Source: Ipomoea triloba
Taxonomy: Eukaryota > Streptophyta > Magnoliopsida > Solanales > Convolvulaceae
Reading direction: 5' to 3'
Assembly: GCF_003576645.1 (NCBI RefSeq)
Contig: NC_044922.1
Location: 1,047,904 to 1,111,903 of the forward strand
DNA: 64,000 nt
Shown here: positions 1 to 15,750 of the stretch, piece by piece
How the letters are laid out: each line of letters begins with the position of its first letter
Numbering within the stretch: position 1 is the stretch's first letter
The notes under the pieces: model-generated
What the model was told of the DNA's origin: nothing
Databases searched by the model: none
What the model saw: the letters and a program-made list of their open reading frames with translations, nothing else
Translations under genes and position numbers: made by a program

Positions 1-386
1 TTGAAGAGCCTCAACATGAGACACTTTTTTTTTTTTGCTTCTTAACTACCTTTAGAAGACACTTTTTTTAGTGTATGGCTAACTTATGCTTCTTGAAGTA
101 GATAAGCTCCAATAAATTGTGGGCCAAAACATGTGTTTATGTTGGGAAAACAATGTGTACTCTCATTTTCTACTCCCAATTTTTACTCCCACACAAATCT
201 TGATGTAGACATTTGTATTGGGACCCACATGAAAAAGTAGTTTATCAGTGACCCCTACATCAGGAAGGGAATAAGATTTGAGAGTACATGTAGGAGAACT
301 TTTTTATGTTGGTTTTAATAAAAGCGTTTTGGTGATGGATTTTTAAATCTAAACCACTTGTCATTTCTGGCCTGTTTATTTTGCAG

Positions 387-467
387 ACAGTTTGCTTGCT
401 AGGGGTTGTCGGAAAATACAAAGAATGGGCAAAGTACAATGTGAGACAGCTGACATCTTCCAAGTGA
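387..467 (+). CDS. possible terminal exon of an upstream gene (partial)
   Basis: A pyrimidine-rich stretch ending TTTTGCAG is followed by 26 open codons and a TGA, then by AT-rich DNA that looks like a 3' UTR. In this frame the peptide ends YNVRQLTSSK. A second frame of the same exon is also open and ends VTNLM with a TAA a little downstream, so the phase cannot be set without the preceding exon, which lies outside the window. I do not recognise the family in either frame. It could equally be chance open sequence. Confidence 0.25.
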   Translation, partial: TVCLLGVVGKYKEWAKYNVRQLTSSK

Positions 468-489
468 CAAACCTGATGTAACCCCATGA

Positions 490-1500
490 TTGAGAGTAGT
501 ACTCAGAATTGGCGTAAAGTGCATCCAACATGGGGTTTGTGAACAACTTAAGGAACTATCATGTTTTGCCTCGCTAGATCTGCGAGTCGATATTTCTGAT
601 GCTACCTTAGTTAATGGGGGTTATAATTTATTAGTTTTTAATGATGGAACACTTTTTTTCTTTATTGTGCTTAGTTAATAAGAATTTTTTTTAAGGTATT
701 TTCTAAGAACTTTGTACACAGTTCAATGATTTCAATTAATCTTATTACTTCCTAAATTTTACTTCCATGATGACGGACAATTAAGTTTCTTTTTTCATGT
801 GAGTCTCAATGCAAGTTTTTACCTCAAGATTTTATGTATGAAATTAAAAGTTAAAGAGTAAAAAGGAGTACACATAGTATTTTCTTTCCTTTTATGCTGA
901 TGCACTCTCCTCATATTTTGGTCTAAAATAACTGAATATGTAATTGATACATTCTGTACCTGCAGTTGAAAGTTTATGTACTTGTAGCTATCATATTATG
1001 TGTCAGTAATTATCAAGTAATTTGTTTACATGTGTACAGAAATTGTTAACTGTATGTATAAAATATGTTAACTGAAAGGTACATAATTTTTGTATCCAAG
1101 TTTACAATGTAGCGTAAGTTAACTGAAAGGTACATAATTTTTGTATCCCAGTTTACAATGTAGCGTAAATTATGTATGGTGTAACAATTGGTATTGAGAG
1201 AATATGAATACTAATCCATGGTATATCAGTAGTTGGTAGGATAAATCTCCGATAGGAATTAGTAAAATATGCTGCGTAAGATATTTATGAAGTTTTTGTG
1301 ATAAAAGAGCTTTAAAAAGGAATTATTTTTCAGTGTGTTTCTGATAAACACAAAGCAATGATAATAAAAAAGTAAAAAACAAGAATTGTGTAAAACTTTG
1401 GATCTAAAATTCGACTTCTTATGCACCATATTGAGTAAAAAATCATATGAATTCATGTGATTGAAAGTTTTAAATTAAACAATAGTAAAGATAGTATATG
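490..1500. other. intergenic, AT-rich
   Basis: No supportable gene. The first part may be the 3' UTR of the gene to the left. It contains one 51-bp tandem duplication, listed separately, and the last part is the likely 3' flank of the minus-strand E2 gene. Confidence 0.5.
1067..1168. repeat. 51-bp tandem duplication
   Basis: Two adjacent copies of a 51-base unit beginning GTTAACTGAAAGGTACATAA, at 1067-1117 and 1118-1168, differ at about one position. There is no coding potential. Confidence 0.9.
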
Positions 1501-1639
1501 TGGTGGTACACAGCTTCAAGTGAGCCTAATAATTATTAAGCAATGGGGCAATAGTTTTTCTTCCAATCTATCATCATATGAAGAATGACTTGATCTTCTC
1601 TTCAGCACAACAAGCAGCAGCAGTTTAAGACTTCGAAAT

Positions 1640-2876
1640 CTACAGTGTGGGCTTGAATAGCTTCTCAACCATCTTTCTGTACTCTGCAGAGAAGCAAATG
1701 CCCAATGTTCAGACACTAAAAAGGCAACAAAAAATAAAACATCAGACATAAAAGCCAGCCCCTCTATATGTTACCTTCTTGATTGCCCCATAGCGCTGCC
1801 GCTTGAGAATTGAGAGGCGAGCTGATGTTTGGCTCTGAATCATAAGATCAAAACAATGGAACGGGAAAGTTAAGTACCAGAGATGACAATAGATTGCAGT
1901 TATAAGTAAAAATGGGAATATAAAGCGGGTAGAATCTACCTCCAAGCAAACTCTGGATTGAGAGTAGTATAGTCCTGACATCATATGCAGATGACCATTT
2001 GTCCTGTAAAATTACACATGTCAGACTGCATCTTACAACGATGTTATAAGAACCCGGATTGATTAAAAGAAGCTGAGCAGTAACCTGAAGAATGTCCAAG
2101 CATATGTTCCCAAACACATCCACATTGGGATGAAAACAAGCAGTCTCAAATTTCACAGTGGGGGGTTTGAATGGATACTCGTTCGGGAAGGCAAGGGAGA
2201 GCTTGTATTCTGTTCCTTCGAAAACAGTATCTTTGCTACCAGTGATTGTCCCTTTCCAGCAAAATATGTTGTCTTCTTCAGGGAATGCTGAGATTCCAGA
2301 ATCACCACTCATCTGGAAGAGTAAAGATATACAGTCACATTCATTCTAATAAGGAAGAGTAAAGAGAATACAGATCATCACAGCCTCAAGGGAAACCAAA
2401 TTTCTCACCATCAAAGCCATCAGTTCAGATTGCAACCTGTTGATAAACAAACAAAAACACTGCAATCAGATTTAAAACAAAATGTTCATAAAACACTGTA
2501 AGAGGAATTGTTAGCCTGAGATTCATAATGCTTCAACTTTCAAGAGAACAGAAGAGAGCCTTCAATCAGAGAAAAGTTCCTGAAGTAACTCAGATCCTTT
2601 TAAACTATTGCTAGATCAGAATCAATTAAGAGTCAGAAGACCAAACCAAAACTAATTAGAGAATAGTTTCGGAAAAAACTCAGATCCTTAGATCAGAACC
2701 AATTAAGAATCAGGAAACCAAATCCAAACTAATTAGATCCAATTCACGAAGATTAGGAGAGAGACGCTTTACCTTTTGAGAACGGACTGAGTGTCGACGG
2801 TCTTAGCTGCAGGCAACGGCTTCTTCGGTGACGGCATCACGGGGAGACTGTTAGGGTTGGTATTTGCCGCCGCCAT
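1640..2876 (-). CDS. UBC20: ubiquitin-conjugating enzyme E2-C (UBC19/UBC20 type)
   Basis: E2 enzyme that carries ubiquitin as a thioester and passes it to substrates with an E3. Plant UBC19/20 are the counterparts of animal UBE2C, the E2 of the anaphase-promoting complex in the cell cycle. Six exons on the minus strand (2876-2773, 2436-2409, 2312-2085, 2003-1940, 1834-1775, 1683-1640) join in frame with GT/AG borders to 175 residues, the usual family length. The N-terminal extension (to about residue 30) precedes the UBC fold. Visible marks are SVLKRLQSEL, the [14 protein letters not shown] strand, YPFKPP, HPNVD and the active-site segment [11 protein letters not shown] with the catalytic cysteine at about residue 115. 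The C-terminus ends [13 protein letters not shown]. The start is the first ATG of the open N-terminal exon. A (GA)n run lies just upstream in the leader. Family assignment is firm; the UBC19 versus UBC20 split is not meaningful outside Arabidopsis. Confidence 0.93.
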
Positions 2877-2935
2877 TGCTACACAAACTCTTGATGATCT
2901 GAACGCGATAGAGAGAAATACTCTTCCGGTACAGA

Positions 2936-2939
<4 letters not shown>

Positions 2940-2980
<41 letters not shown>
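2940..2980. repeat. (GA)n microsatellite in the E2 leader
   Basis: About 40 bases of pure GA dinucleotide, 65 bases upstream of the E2-C start codon. GA/CT runs are common in plant 5' UTRs and core promoters. Confidence 0.9.
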
Positions 2981-2984
<4 letters not shown>

Positions 2985-3009
2985 TGCCGGAAGAGTGTTC
3001 GGTTAGGGT

Positions 3010-4320
3010 TCGCAGGGACTCAGATGGGTTATTAAAAGCTGCCATGATATGCCGCCGCTTTAAAAATTCAAAAAAAAATTCGAACGTTGAGGACCGCAAC
3101 GGCTAGTTCTCCAACCTATGCGTACTTTGCTTCCCTTTCCCTTTTTCCTTTTTGGCATAATTTTTCCGGATACTCTAAAAATATCAAATTTGAGCTGCAA
3201 ATACATTATTGTTTTTGGCTTAGTGGTATAAAATATCTTCTAAATTTTCTAAATTAGGCATTTTCATAGTATGCTACATTCACTATTTGATTTCACCTTT
3301 TAATATTTATTTGGGTCAATTAATTCACAATTAGTTAATTAATATAAATAATTTTAGACAAAATGGTGAAATAAGTCCTTTAACTTTACACAAAAATGCA
3401 ATTAGATCTCTAAACTATTAAAAAGTGCAGTTAAATACTTCAACTTATTAAAACCAATCAAATAAGTCCAATTTATCGGTATGCAATATGCAAGTCATCA
3501 TTGATTGTCACTAGCTGCCGTTCACTGTTGTTCTTGATAACAACTAGACCAAAAAAAAAAAAGTTAGCAACTAACATGTCCCTTTCTCCCGTGGAGAAGG
3601 CGACCACTGGTCACCATCTCCAATGATAAGGTGATGAAAAAGGGTCGCCTTCTTCAAAGGCAACCGGTGACCATTGCCAATCGTCGAAGTTTCCGGAATA
3701 TCGTCATAATCTTAATAATTTGCTATTGTAAGTCATTCATCGATTTTAAGACCTCAATGCATAAAAATAGTATATTCATGAGTTTAATTACACTTTTAAA
3801 AAATTCAAGGACCTAATTACACTTATGTAAAGTTGATAACCTATTTAACCATTTTCCCATGATTTTATTGCTAAGAAAACATTTTTCAATTTTAAAATAA
3901 GAAATCTGCATTATACTCACATTCTACGTAACGAGACTAATAATTCAACCGTAATCTTAATCTGATGGCTGTCTCATTCATGAATCATGACACCTGTCCT
4001 ACAACATAAGTAACTCAAATATCTTTCATTTGAACAATTGAACGAAAACCTTTTGGTCGAATAGTAATGTCGATCAACAAAAATCCGAGAAGCAATTAAT
4101 CAATCAAAATAATAATAAACAAATGAACAAATTTCATTGAATGAGAAGCATTCCCAGATAACATATGCACAACCTTCCCTTTTCACATATTTTGATGGAT
4201 CGAAAATATATATATATAAATATAAATATATATATATATTTTTAAAAAATTACTTCTACCCCCATTTACAGAGCTCTATCTGTATATGCGCTTATATATA
4301 TATATTTATATATATATGGT
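3010..4320. other. intergenic region, likely promoter side of the E2 gene
   Basis: AT-rich sequence between the E2-C start and the 3' end of the hexokinase-like gene. It holds a (TA)-rich stretch at about 4207-4240 and 4290-4318 and several short ORFs with no recognisable product. Confidence 0.5.
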
Positions 4321-4326
4321 TTATAT

Positions 4327-8077
<3,751 letters not shown>

Positions 8078-8149
8078 ACGTTTTACTCCTTTATTCCCTG
8101 TGTGTCCCTGCTGGCCGCCTTTGCGCTCTTTTCTCCAGTTTCGAGGTTA

Positions 8150-8890
8150 AATCAGTCAAACTCTACTAATACGACGGCGTTCAGTCACAGTCCCGTTTTA
8201 AAACTCCCTCCTTTTTAGAGCAATCGCCGATTGAACCAAACAGTGCCGTTCACGCACACACTCCACGAGCATCGCCGTCTCCGGCACGGAGAACGCCAAT
8301 CGGTGCCGGTCAATTTGCGGAGTAATCTCCCCTAAATCATAGTCGGAAATACGGTGACTAGGAGAGATGCTCGTCCGCCATTAACCTACTCCCTCAAGGT
8401 GATGTTTCTCGCCGGCTCTATGATGACCGGAACCGATTAATCGGCGGCGCTAGCCTCGCCGGAGATAAAAGCGCGACGATGAGAGAGAGAGAGAGAGAGG
8501 GCGGTGTTCTTTGGGTTTTGTACACTAGCATGTACGGAAGAGGTAGAGGTAGAGCGAGTGTTGGAAAGCGAACTGCTGTATACTTATAGTGCGACGCAAA
8601 TGACGGATTTGCCCTCGAACAACATACCAAATGACGGATTCGAATATCAGATTTTTATTTTTTTCTTTTCTTCTTTTGACCGTTTGGGAATTCGAGAATG
8701 TGTGTCAATTTAGAATTTTGTTTTCCCCATGCGAAATTACTAAAAAGGGCTTCGCACTGGCTTTTGGGAGTGAAGAATGGCTAACTTGGTGATGTTTCAA
8801 AGGGTGTGGATTGATTAAATCTTCTCTTGCTATGATGGTAACTTGGTTATAGTCACTTTCTTTTAGTTGTTGAAACTTGAAAGAAATGTG
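8150..8890. promoter_or_regulatory. 5' flank of the hexokinase-like gene
   Basis: Relatively GC-rich sequence upstream of the HKL1-type start, with a (GA)n run at about 8479-8500. I infer it to be promoter and leader from position only; no TATA box or specific operator is convincing. Confidence 0.35.
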
Positions 8891-8895
8891 AAAAG

Positions 8896-10400
8896 GTACA
8901 TGTTTGGTTTGGTTTGGATTTTACAAATTTAAAATTGAAAATGATGTGTGTTATGATATGTTTTAGCATTTTAAAAAAATATATATATTATGTGTTAAAA
9001 AATATTATGTTTTACATTGACTTTTACATGCATTGCATCTAGATATCTTCATAAGTTATGTACATGCTAACGGTGTTTTACACATGAATCATCAAAATAC
9101 AAATATTTATTTTAGCAACAAAGCATTCAAAAGTGGCAGACATAAAAAGACGTAAAGGATGTTTATTCAGGGAAAAAGTATTCAAAAGTGAGAGATAACG
9201 TGAAAATAACACTTCATTCCATAATAGAAAAGGCGTGCAATCTCTAGTCACATTTGTACATAAGTGCCAACAAAGTATATTATGATAATAGACACTATAT
9301 GCAATTTTCATGCAGACTCTTGCCAAGCCTTTGGAAGCTCTGATATCACGTGAATTATAATGTGAATTGGCATACTCGGTGACATGCTATTATAAGTTGT
9401 TATGTCACATGGATTAGAAGGTGAATCAACATGCTCCTTGACAGGCTATTGGAAACTTTTGCATCACATGAATTAGAAGGTGAATCTATTGAAGTAGTGG
9501 ATGAGTTGGCAATAGTTTTCCAAGAAGCAATGATCTAGTAGTTTTTGTAAAGTACAATTGTCAAATAAAGTATATAATTATGATAACGGACACTACGCAA
9601 TTTTCATGTAGACTCTTTCCAGGCTAATGGAAGCTCTTGTATCACATGGATTAGAAGGTAAATTGGCATACTCCTTGACATGCTAGGGGGGAGGGGAAAA
9701 GAAAAAATAAATGACAAAAAAACGTGTCCAGCATGTGCGTGCACTAACGGGGCGATAGTGGTACATGTTTGGAGTTAACAAAATTTAGAATTGAAAATGA
9801 TGTGCTATACTGCTATGATCATTTTTTAGTAATTTTAAAAAATATTATGTGTGAATAAAATAAGTGAAAAACTATTTCAATTATTCAGTACTCACATTTT
9901 ACATTTCACACCTTTGTTGCACGGATTATATCTTGATATCTTTGTCAATTTTGTATATGCTAATGGTGTTTTACACATAAATCAACAAAATACAAATATT
10001 TATTTTAGTAAAAAAGCATTCAAAATGGACAAACAAATAAAGCATAAATGAGAATTATTCAGTAAAAAAGCATTCAAAAGGGATAGATAATGCAAAAATA
10101 ACGTTTCATTTCATAACAAAAAGGTGTGCAATTGATAGTCTTATATATATAAGTGCCAAAAAAAAGTAAAATTATGATAGCAGACACTACACAATTTTCA
10201 TGCATACTCCTTGGTAAGCTGTTAGAAACTCTTGTATCACATGGATTAGAAGGTGAATTGGCATACTCCTAACATGCTGGAAGATGTTTTGTCACATGGT
10301 TTTGAAGGTGAATCGGCAAACTCCCCTGACAAGCTACCGGAAGCTATTGTGTCACTTGGATTAGAAGGTGAATTGATTGAACCAGCGATGCTAGTATTTT
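8896..10400. repeat. diverged direct duplication of about 0.6-0.8 kb with internal short repeats
   Basis: The segment from about 8896 to 9540 recurs from about 9760 to 10380, with a shorter third copy near 9560-9690. Shared blocks include ACAAATATTTATTTTAG followed by AAGCATTCAAAA. Inside each copy a roughly 60-bp motif around CACATGGATTAGAAGGTGAAT repeats two to four times. No terminal inverted repeats or coding region seen. Confidence 0.75.
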
Positions 10401-12504
10401 ATTTATTTATTTTTTAAAAATATAATTGTCCATAATATTACATGTAAAGTATTTTTTTTAATGTGATATATATATTAAATTATGGAACTATATTATCATA
10501 CATATGTGTATCAATAATTACCAAAATGTATAGCCTATGTGTGTCTCACAAAAAATCAATTCTTAAAATCGATTTTTATGCTTTCTTCCCTCCACCTCAA
10601 ATACACACTTTCCCCTTCACCCAAAGGAAAAATTCACACCCAAAATTCTATTGTTGTTCTAAGGACACATGAAACATAAACTTAGAACAGAGGGGCAAAA
10701 GGGGCAATATGACAAAAAAAGTGGGGGCTTTGTCATTTGTGGAGTGCTGACTAGTTTGGTCCCCCTCCCTTTGGGGTAAAATGAAAAAAAGTAAAAACAA
10801 AGAAAAATCCAAAAAGACAGGAATTTTAAGGTTAAATAAATAAAAATTATATTATAATATTATTTTATATACGAGGAGAAACGGCGACGTTGTAACTGAT
10901 GCAACCAGTACAGGTCGCCAGCTGTCTTCCTCTTACTCCAGCTAAGCATTAAAAGGCAATGCTCCCTGACACAAATACACAACTTGGGAGAAATTCTTTT
11001 TTTTTTTTTTTAAGAAAAAAAATAATATGGAGTAAATGTTTTCTAATCAAGTAAACCATACTAAAAAAAAAAAAAAGAAAAAGAAAACACAACTTTTAAA
11101 TATGAGAATTACGCTCTCCTTATTAAAATACCTCTTTCGAGGTAACCCATTTTTTCATTTAATCGGTAAGAACATGTTATGTTAATCAGAGTATAAAAAA
11201 AGAGTTTGTGTATTATTATTCTTTTGTTATTACTTTTTTTTTTTTGAAATACTTTTGTTATTACTGTTTGCTTGAAAACAATGTAATTTACAAGAAAACA
11301 ACAACATTTGTCCTGAAAGAGATAATCGAGTGAGCGGAATACGATTTTTGGACCAGAACGTCACACGTTCAATTCATGTACCTTTTAGTCGAGCCCTTCA
11401 CACAGAGCGTGTGATTTACCTTCTGTTTATCTCGTACACACCCTTAAATAGTGTGTAAAATACAACATTGTACTTTACATTGTATATGTTTGGCAAAGTT
11501 ACGTCATGTGTTTTGTCAATAACATAAAATAAAACAATGCAATTTTATTATATAACACTAACACATTACGGTATTATAAATAAAATTATTGATTTCCTTC
11601 TAAAGATGAATTTTTTTCTAATACTAAAAATCTAATGGTAATACATTCCATCCACATTTGCCGTTAAAATGCTTTTCACATAAAATAATATATTTATAGT
11701 TAACTATTCACAAATTGATTGATTCTATCACAAATTACTAAAAATTTACAATTAGAGTAATATAGTAATATAGTTTTGGGACAAAAAGGGAAGAGAGCGG
11801 TTTTCTTTTGTCAATGATACTTCTTAGCTCAAGATGCCTTCTCGTGCTAAAGCCTAAAGTCAAGTGAAAATGTGGTAAAAAGATGCTTTGTGGAATTTAA
11901 ACTTTTGAAGGGAAAGATGTGCTTCATACCTAAAGAGCATTTGACAAAAAAGTTGGGATTGTGGTCATCGCAACTTTCTCTCAATGTCAATGAGGTTGAT
12001 AAAGGTCCATGAGAGAGAGAGGGAGAGAGAATTGGCCTAGTTTTAATAGCTTTGGTGATTATCTTTGTACTCATCTATCCCATTTAGTTTCTTATACCAC
12101 TTTTTTTAAGGTTGGAGTAGTCCTACCTAATACATTGCAACTATCTTAATATTTCGTTTAGTTGAATGAGAGAATTAGAGGGGAAATGAATTGTAATCCG
12201 TGAAAATTAATAAGGTGATAATACAGTAAGAATTTAAATTTCATTGTTTCATTTGTTTGGTAGACGATAATATAACTGTACTGTTGAGAATTTCAATTCT
12301 AGTGTTTTGGGCTTATGGGGATGGGCCTATGGTGGATTACGCAATTATACTTAATGCTTCTAACATCATAGCACCAAATTTGCACGGATAAGAGATTTAT
12401 AGTTTAAGTAAAATTTATTGGTACTTGATGATATAAATAAAGAATATATGATACTGGCCCAGCCCAATAGGCCCAATACATTATCGAGAGATAGCTAATA
12501 TCTA

Positions 12505-12556
12505 AGAGAACAGATACTGCATTGTAACGGAGTCAATAGTACTCAAAAAAAAAAAT
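12505..12556 (+). mobile_element. SINE 3' tail fragment
   Basis: The sequence GAACAGATACTGCATTGTAA, then CGGAGTCAATAGTACTC and an A run, matches the 3' end of the SINE read on the minus strand at 42605-42720. The 5' tRNA-like part is missing. Confidence 0.55.
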
Positions 12557-12914
12557 CAACATTTAACACCCTAGCGATATACCGCAAAACCAAAATGAGT
12601 AAAAAATTTATATATATACCACTAGGGTGTTATTGACATTTCATATTGACCCGACTCATCTCATAGATAAAGATTCGTAAGATGGTCTCAAACAAGTTTT
12701 TGCATATATATCACCCCCTTGTTCATTAATCAATAATGAATTTATTCATAGCAAGTAGGGTTCCACAAAATAACAAAGAGGAGGAGGAGGATACATAGAT
12801 AGAAAAGATATAAAAACCAAATCACAAAACAAATTTAACAGGTAATTTAACAAACAAAAAAAAATATTATGTAGATGGAATAAGAATCAACGTACCTTAT
12901 GTTTTTGTTCTTGT

Positions 12915-13135
12915 TGTTAGATCTGCTCATGTTACGACGGTAGAGATGATGGTAGATCTACTCAGGTTACGATGGTAAAGACATTACCGAATAATTGAGG
13001 GTGGTGGCATGAATGAGTCATCGTTGTTGATAGATCTGCTCATGTTACGATGGTAGAAACGATGGTAGATCTATTCAAGTTGCGATGGTAAAGACGATGT
13101 CATATAATTGAGGGAGGCGACATGAATGAGGTGTG
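12915..13135. repeat. about 115-bp tandem duplication
   Basis: Two adjacent diverged units share GTTAGATCTGCTCATGTTACG or close variants, GATGGTAGATCTA, GGTAAAGAC, ATAATTGAGGG and GGCATGAATGA. No coding potential. Confidence 0.8.
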
Positions 13136-14229
13136 GGGATATATTTATATGGAGTTTAATAAGGGTACTGTTGGATTAATAAAAGTACCCTTACTAGACG
13201 AATGTGCATATCAGTATATGCTCCATCTCATACTTGAGAGAACTGACCAATGAATATACATATTTGCTAGGGATAAAACAAACATTTAACGCTTTAAATG
13301 ACATGCCACTGGACTTGCACGGTTAAGCGATTTATAGTTTGATAAAATTTGTTGGTACTCGTTGATAGGATATTGGCTCACCCGAAATAAGCCTAATCCG
13401 TTATCAAGATGCATCTAGAAGGGTAGGCCACGTTTTAGCCCATACATGAGAGAATTGACTCACAAATGTGCATATCTAGTATGAATTAGATTAGTATTTC
13501 AACGAGAGGTTTATACTCTTGCACAATATAGATAACGAAGTGTTGACATTGCATTGAACACATTAAGAGATTAATAATACTGACGTGCATACACAATCGC
13601 TATTGTTTCTGTTAATACAATATTGTGGCACTTAATATATTATTTCTTAGTACATTAAAATTGATGGACTAAACGCGTCAATTATTAAATACGAGGTTAA
13701 AAATAATATTCTTTTAAATTTTTTAATTTATTTTGTTTCATATTCTCAATTTGAAATTTTTTTTATTGTATAACAAAATGAGAAAAAAAAAAAAAGAAAA
13801 AAAGAAGCCATTGGTGGCATTGTTGAGGTTGGTGAAAAGGATAGGAGTTTGAGTGTGTACTCTATGGGAATTAAATGAGGAGATTTTACATTTGGTCAAT
13901 TTTTCCCTCCATTTTACCAAGGAAGATCTCTCTGTATACATACGGATGGTGGATACAGCACTTCCTCTCTTATGGAATGATAACAACCGTTAGATTGTCC
14001 CGCCACACGTCATATCGTTGACCCCTAAACCATTTAATAATCTTTAATTTTTTGCTTTTATTTTTTTAATATAAGTTGATAAGTTGAAGTACGATTCCGC
14101 TGGCGCCTTTTTATTTTTTTACCTTTATTTTTTTTCCACACGTGACTAATCTACTGTGGATTTACTTTTGTACCCTCGATCCTCTCTCTCTCTCTTCACA
14201 TGCAAAAATGTCAACGATCACACCAAAGG

Positions 14230-15750
14230 AGCAGCATATCCTCAGTTAGATTATAACAATCTTTTCACATCATTTGCAAGGATTCAAGGACTATATTAAA
14301 GTTTATAATTATTTGCGTGACATATTATTCTTTTCAAAAGGTTGAATATTTAATTTCAAGGGTCTCACGTCTCGGCTCGACATATTGTTGTGATTTATAA
14401 GTTGAAGGAATACATTAATGTTTTTAATCACTTTGTACAAAATATTTTCGTGATTTATTAATAGGTGTGTTGTTTTGGGCATATTATTAGTTTGAATTAC
14501 AACAATTGCCAAACTTTAATTTATTTAAGAAACAATTGTAATAAGTCTTGTTTGAATTATAAAACAATTGTCGGAATTTGAAATGATTCAAAGGCAATTG
14601 TTGCCTTATCCGCCTAGTTGGACTACAATAAGCTTTCCACATCATTTGCAAGGATTCAAATAATATATTAACTATTTATAATCACTTTGTATGAGATATT
14701 TTCGTGATTTATTAATAATTGAATTATATATATATGAATTTATTTTGAATTACAATAATTATCAAACTTTATTTAAGAAACAATTGTAATACTTCTTGTT
14801 TGAATTATGAAACGGTTGTTAGAATTTGAAATGATTTAAGACAAATGTTGTTTCATTTGACTAGTTGGATTATATATAACAATCTTTTTTAACATCATTT
14901 GCAAGGATTAAAGAAATACATTAATGTTTATAATCACTTTATACAAGATATTTTTGTGATTAATTAGTATATGCATTTTTCTTGGCATATTGACTTTTTT
15001 TTTTAATAAATATTTATGATTCCTTACAATGTAGTATATGTTGTATACTTTCTCAATATTTTTTAGTCCAAAGAATCATTGTCCCCACCACTGGGGTTCA
15101 ATCATTTAACCACCAATTTAGAATTATAACAGAGGTGTCATCATACTGCATAATAGTTGGCATTAACTTTTTTTTTTTTTTGGCTAGATTACAACAATTA
15201 TCAAACTTTATTCAATAAACTCTTTTAATACTCCGTACTTGTTACTCCAATTACAAAACAGTTGTCATAATTTAAAATGATTTGAGACAGTTGTCGCCTT
15301 ATCTCACTAGTGTGTTCAAAAAGAAATTACAGAAATCATGCTCTTAAACCGGCATTGAAAAGTAATTCAAGAAAAATGAAATGATTTTACTCCTTTATTT
15401 GACATTATTGTATGATTTCACACCATTTGCAAGGATTCAAGGAACATATATATTGATATTTATAATCACTTTCTAAGAGATATTATTGTGATTAATTGAT
15501 TAATATATGTGTTTTTCTTGGCATATTAATTTATGATTATATTAATTATAAAACTTTATATGAGAAATTCTTTTAATACCTGTTGCTCCAATTACAAAAC
15601 AGTTGTCAAAATTTAAAATTATTTGAGACAGTTGTCAGCATATCTCATTAGTGTGTTCAAAAAGGAATTACAGAAGTCATGCTCTTAAACCAGCATTAAA
15701 AAGTAATTTAAGAGAAATGAAACGTATTGTTGACTCCTTTATTTGACATT
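14230..15750. repeat. degenerate satellite-like tandem array, period about 250-350 bp
   Basis: At least four units share two landmarks: CATCATTTGCAAGGATT (near 14,265, 14,640, 14,893 and, as CACCATTTGCAAGGATTC, 15,421) and an ATAAACAATTG/ACAAAACAGTTGTC block (near 14,530, 14,785, 15,245 and 15,590). The last two units are the closest pair and share a 3' part with TTACAGAA and CATGCTCTTAAACC. Unit lengths vary and there is no open frame. Confidence 0.8.

Larger units (their letters stand above)
10400..14220. other. AT-rich intergenic region with scattered repeats
   Basis: No supportable gene. It contains a SINE tail at about 12505-12556, a 115-bp tandem duplication near 12,920-13,130, a diverged repeat pair at about 12,340-12,490 and 13,290-13,440 that share TTGCACGG and TTTATAGTTT, and long A and T runs. 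Short ORFs on both strands show no family resemblance. Confidence 0.5.
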
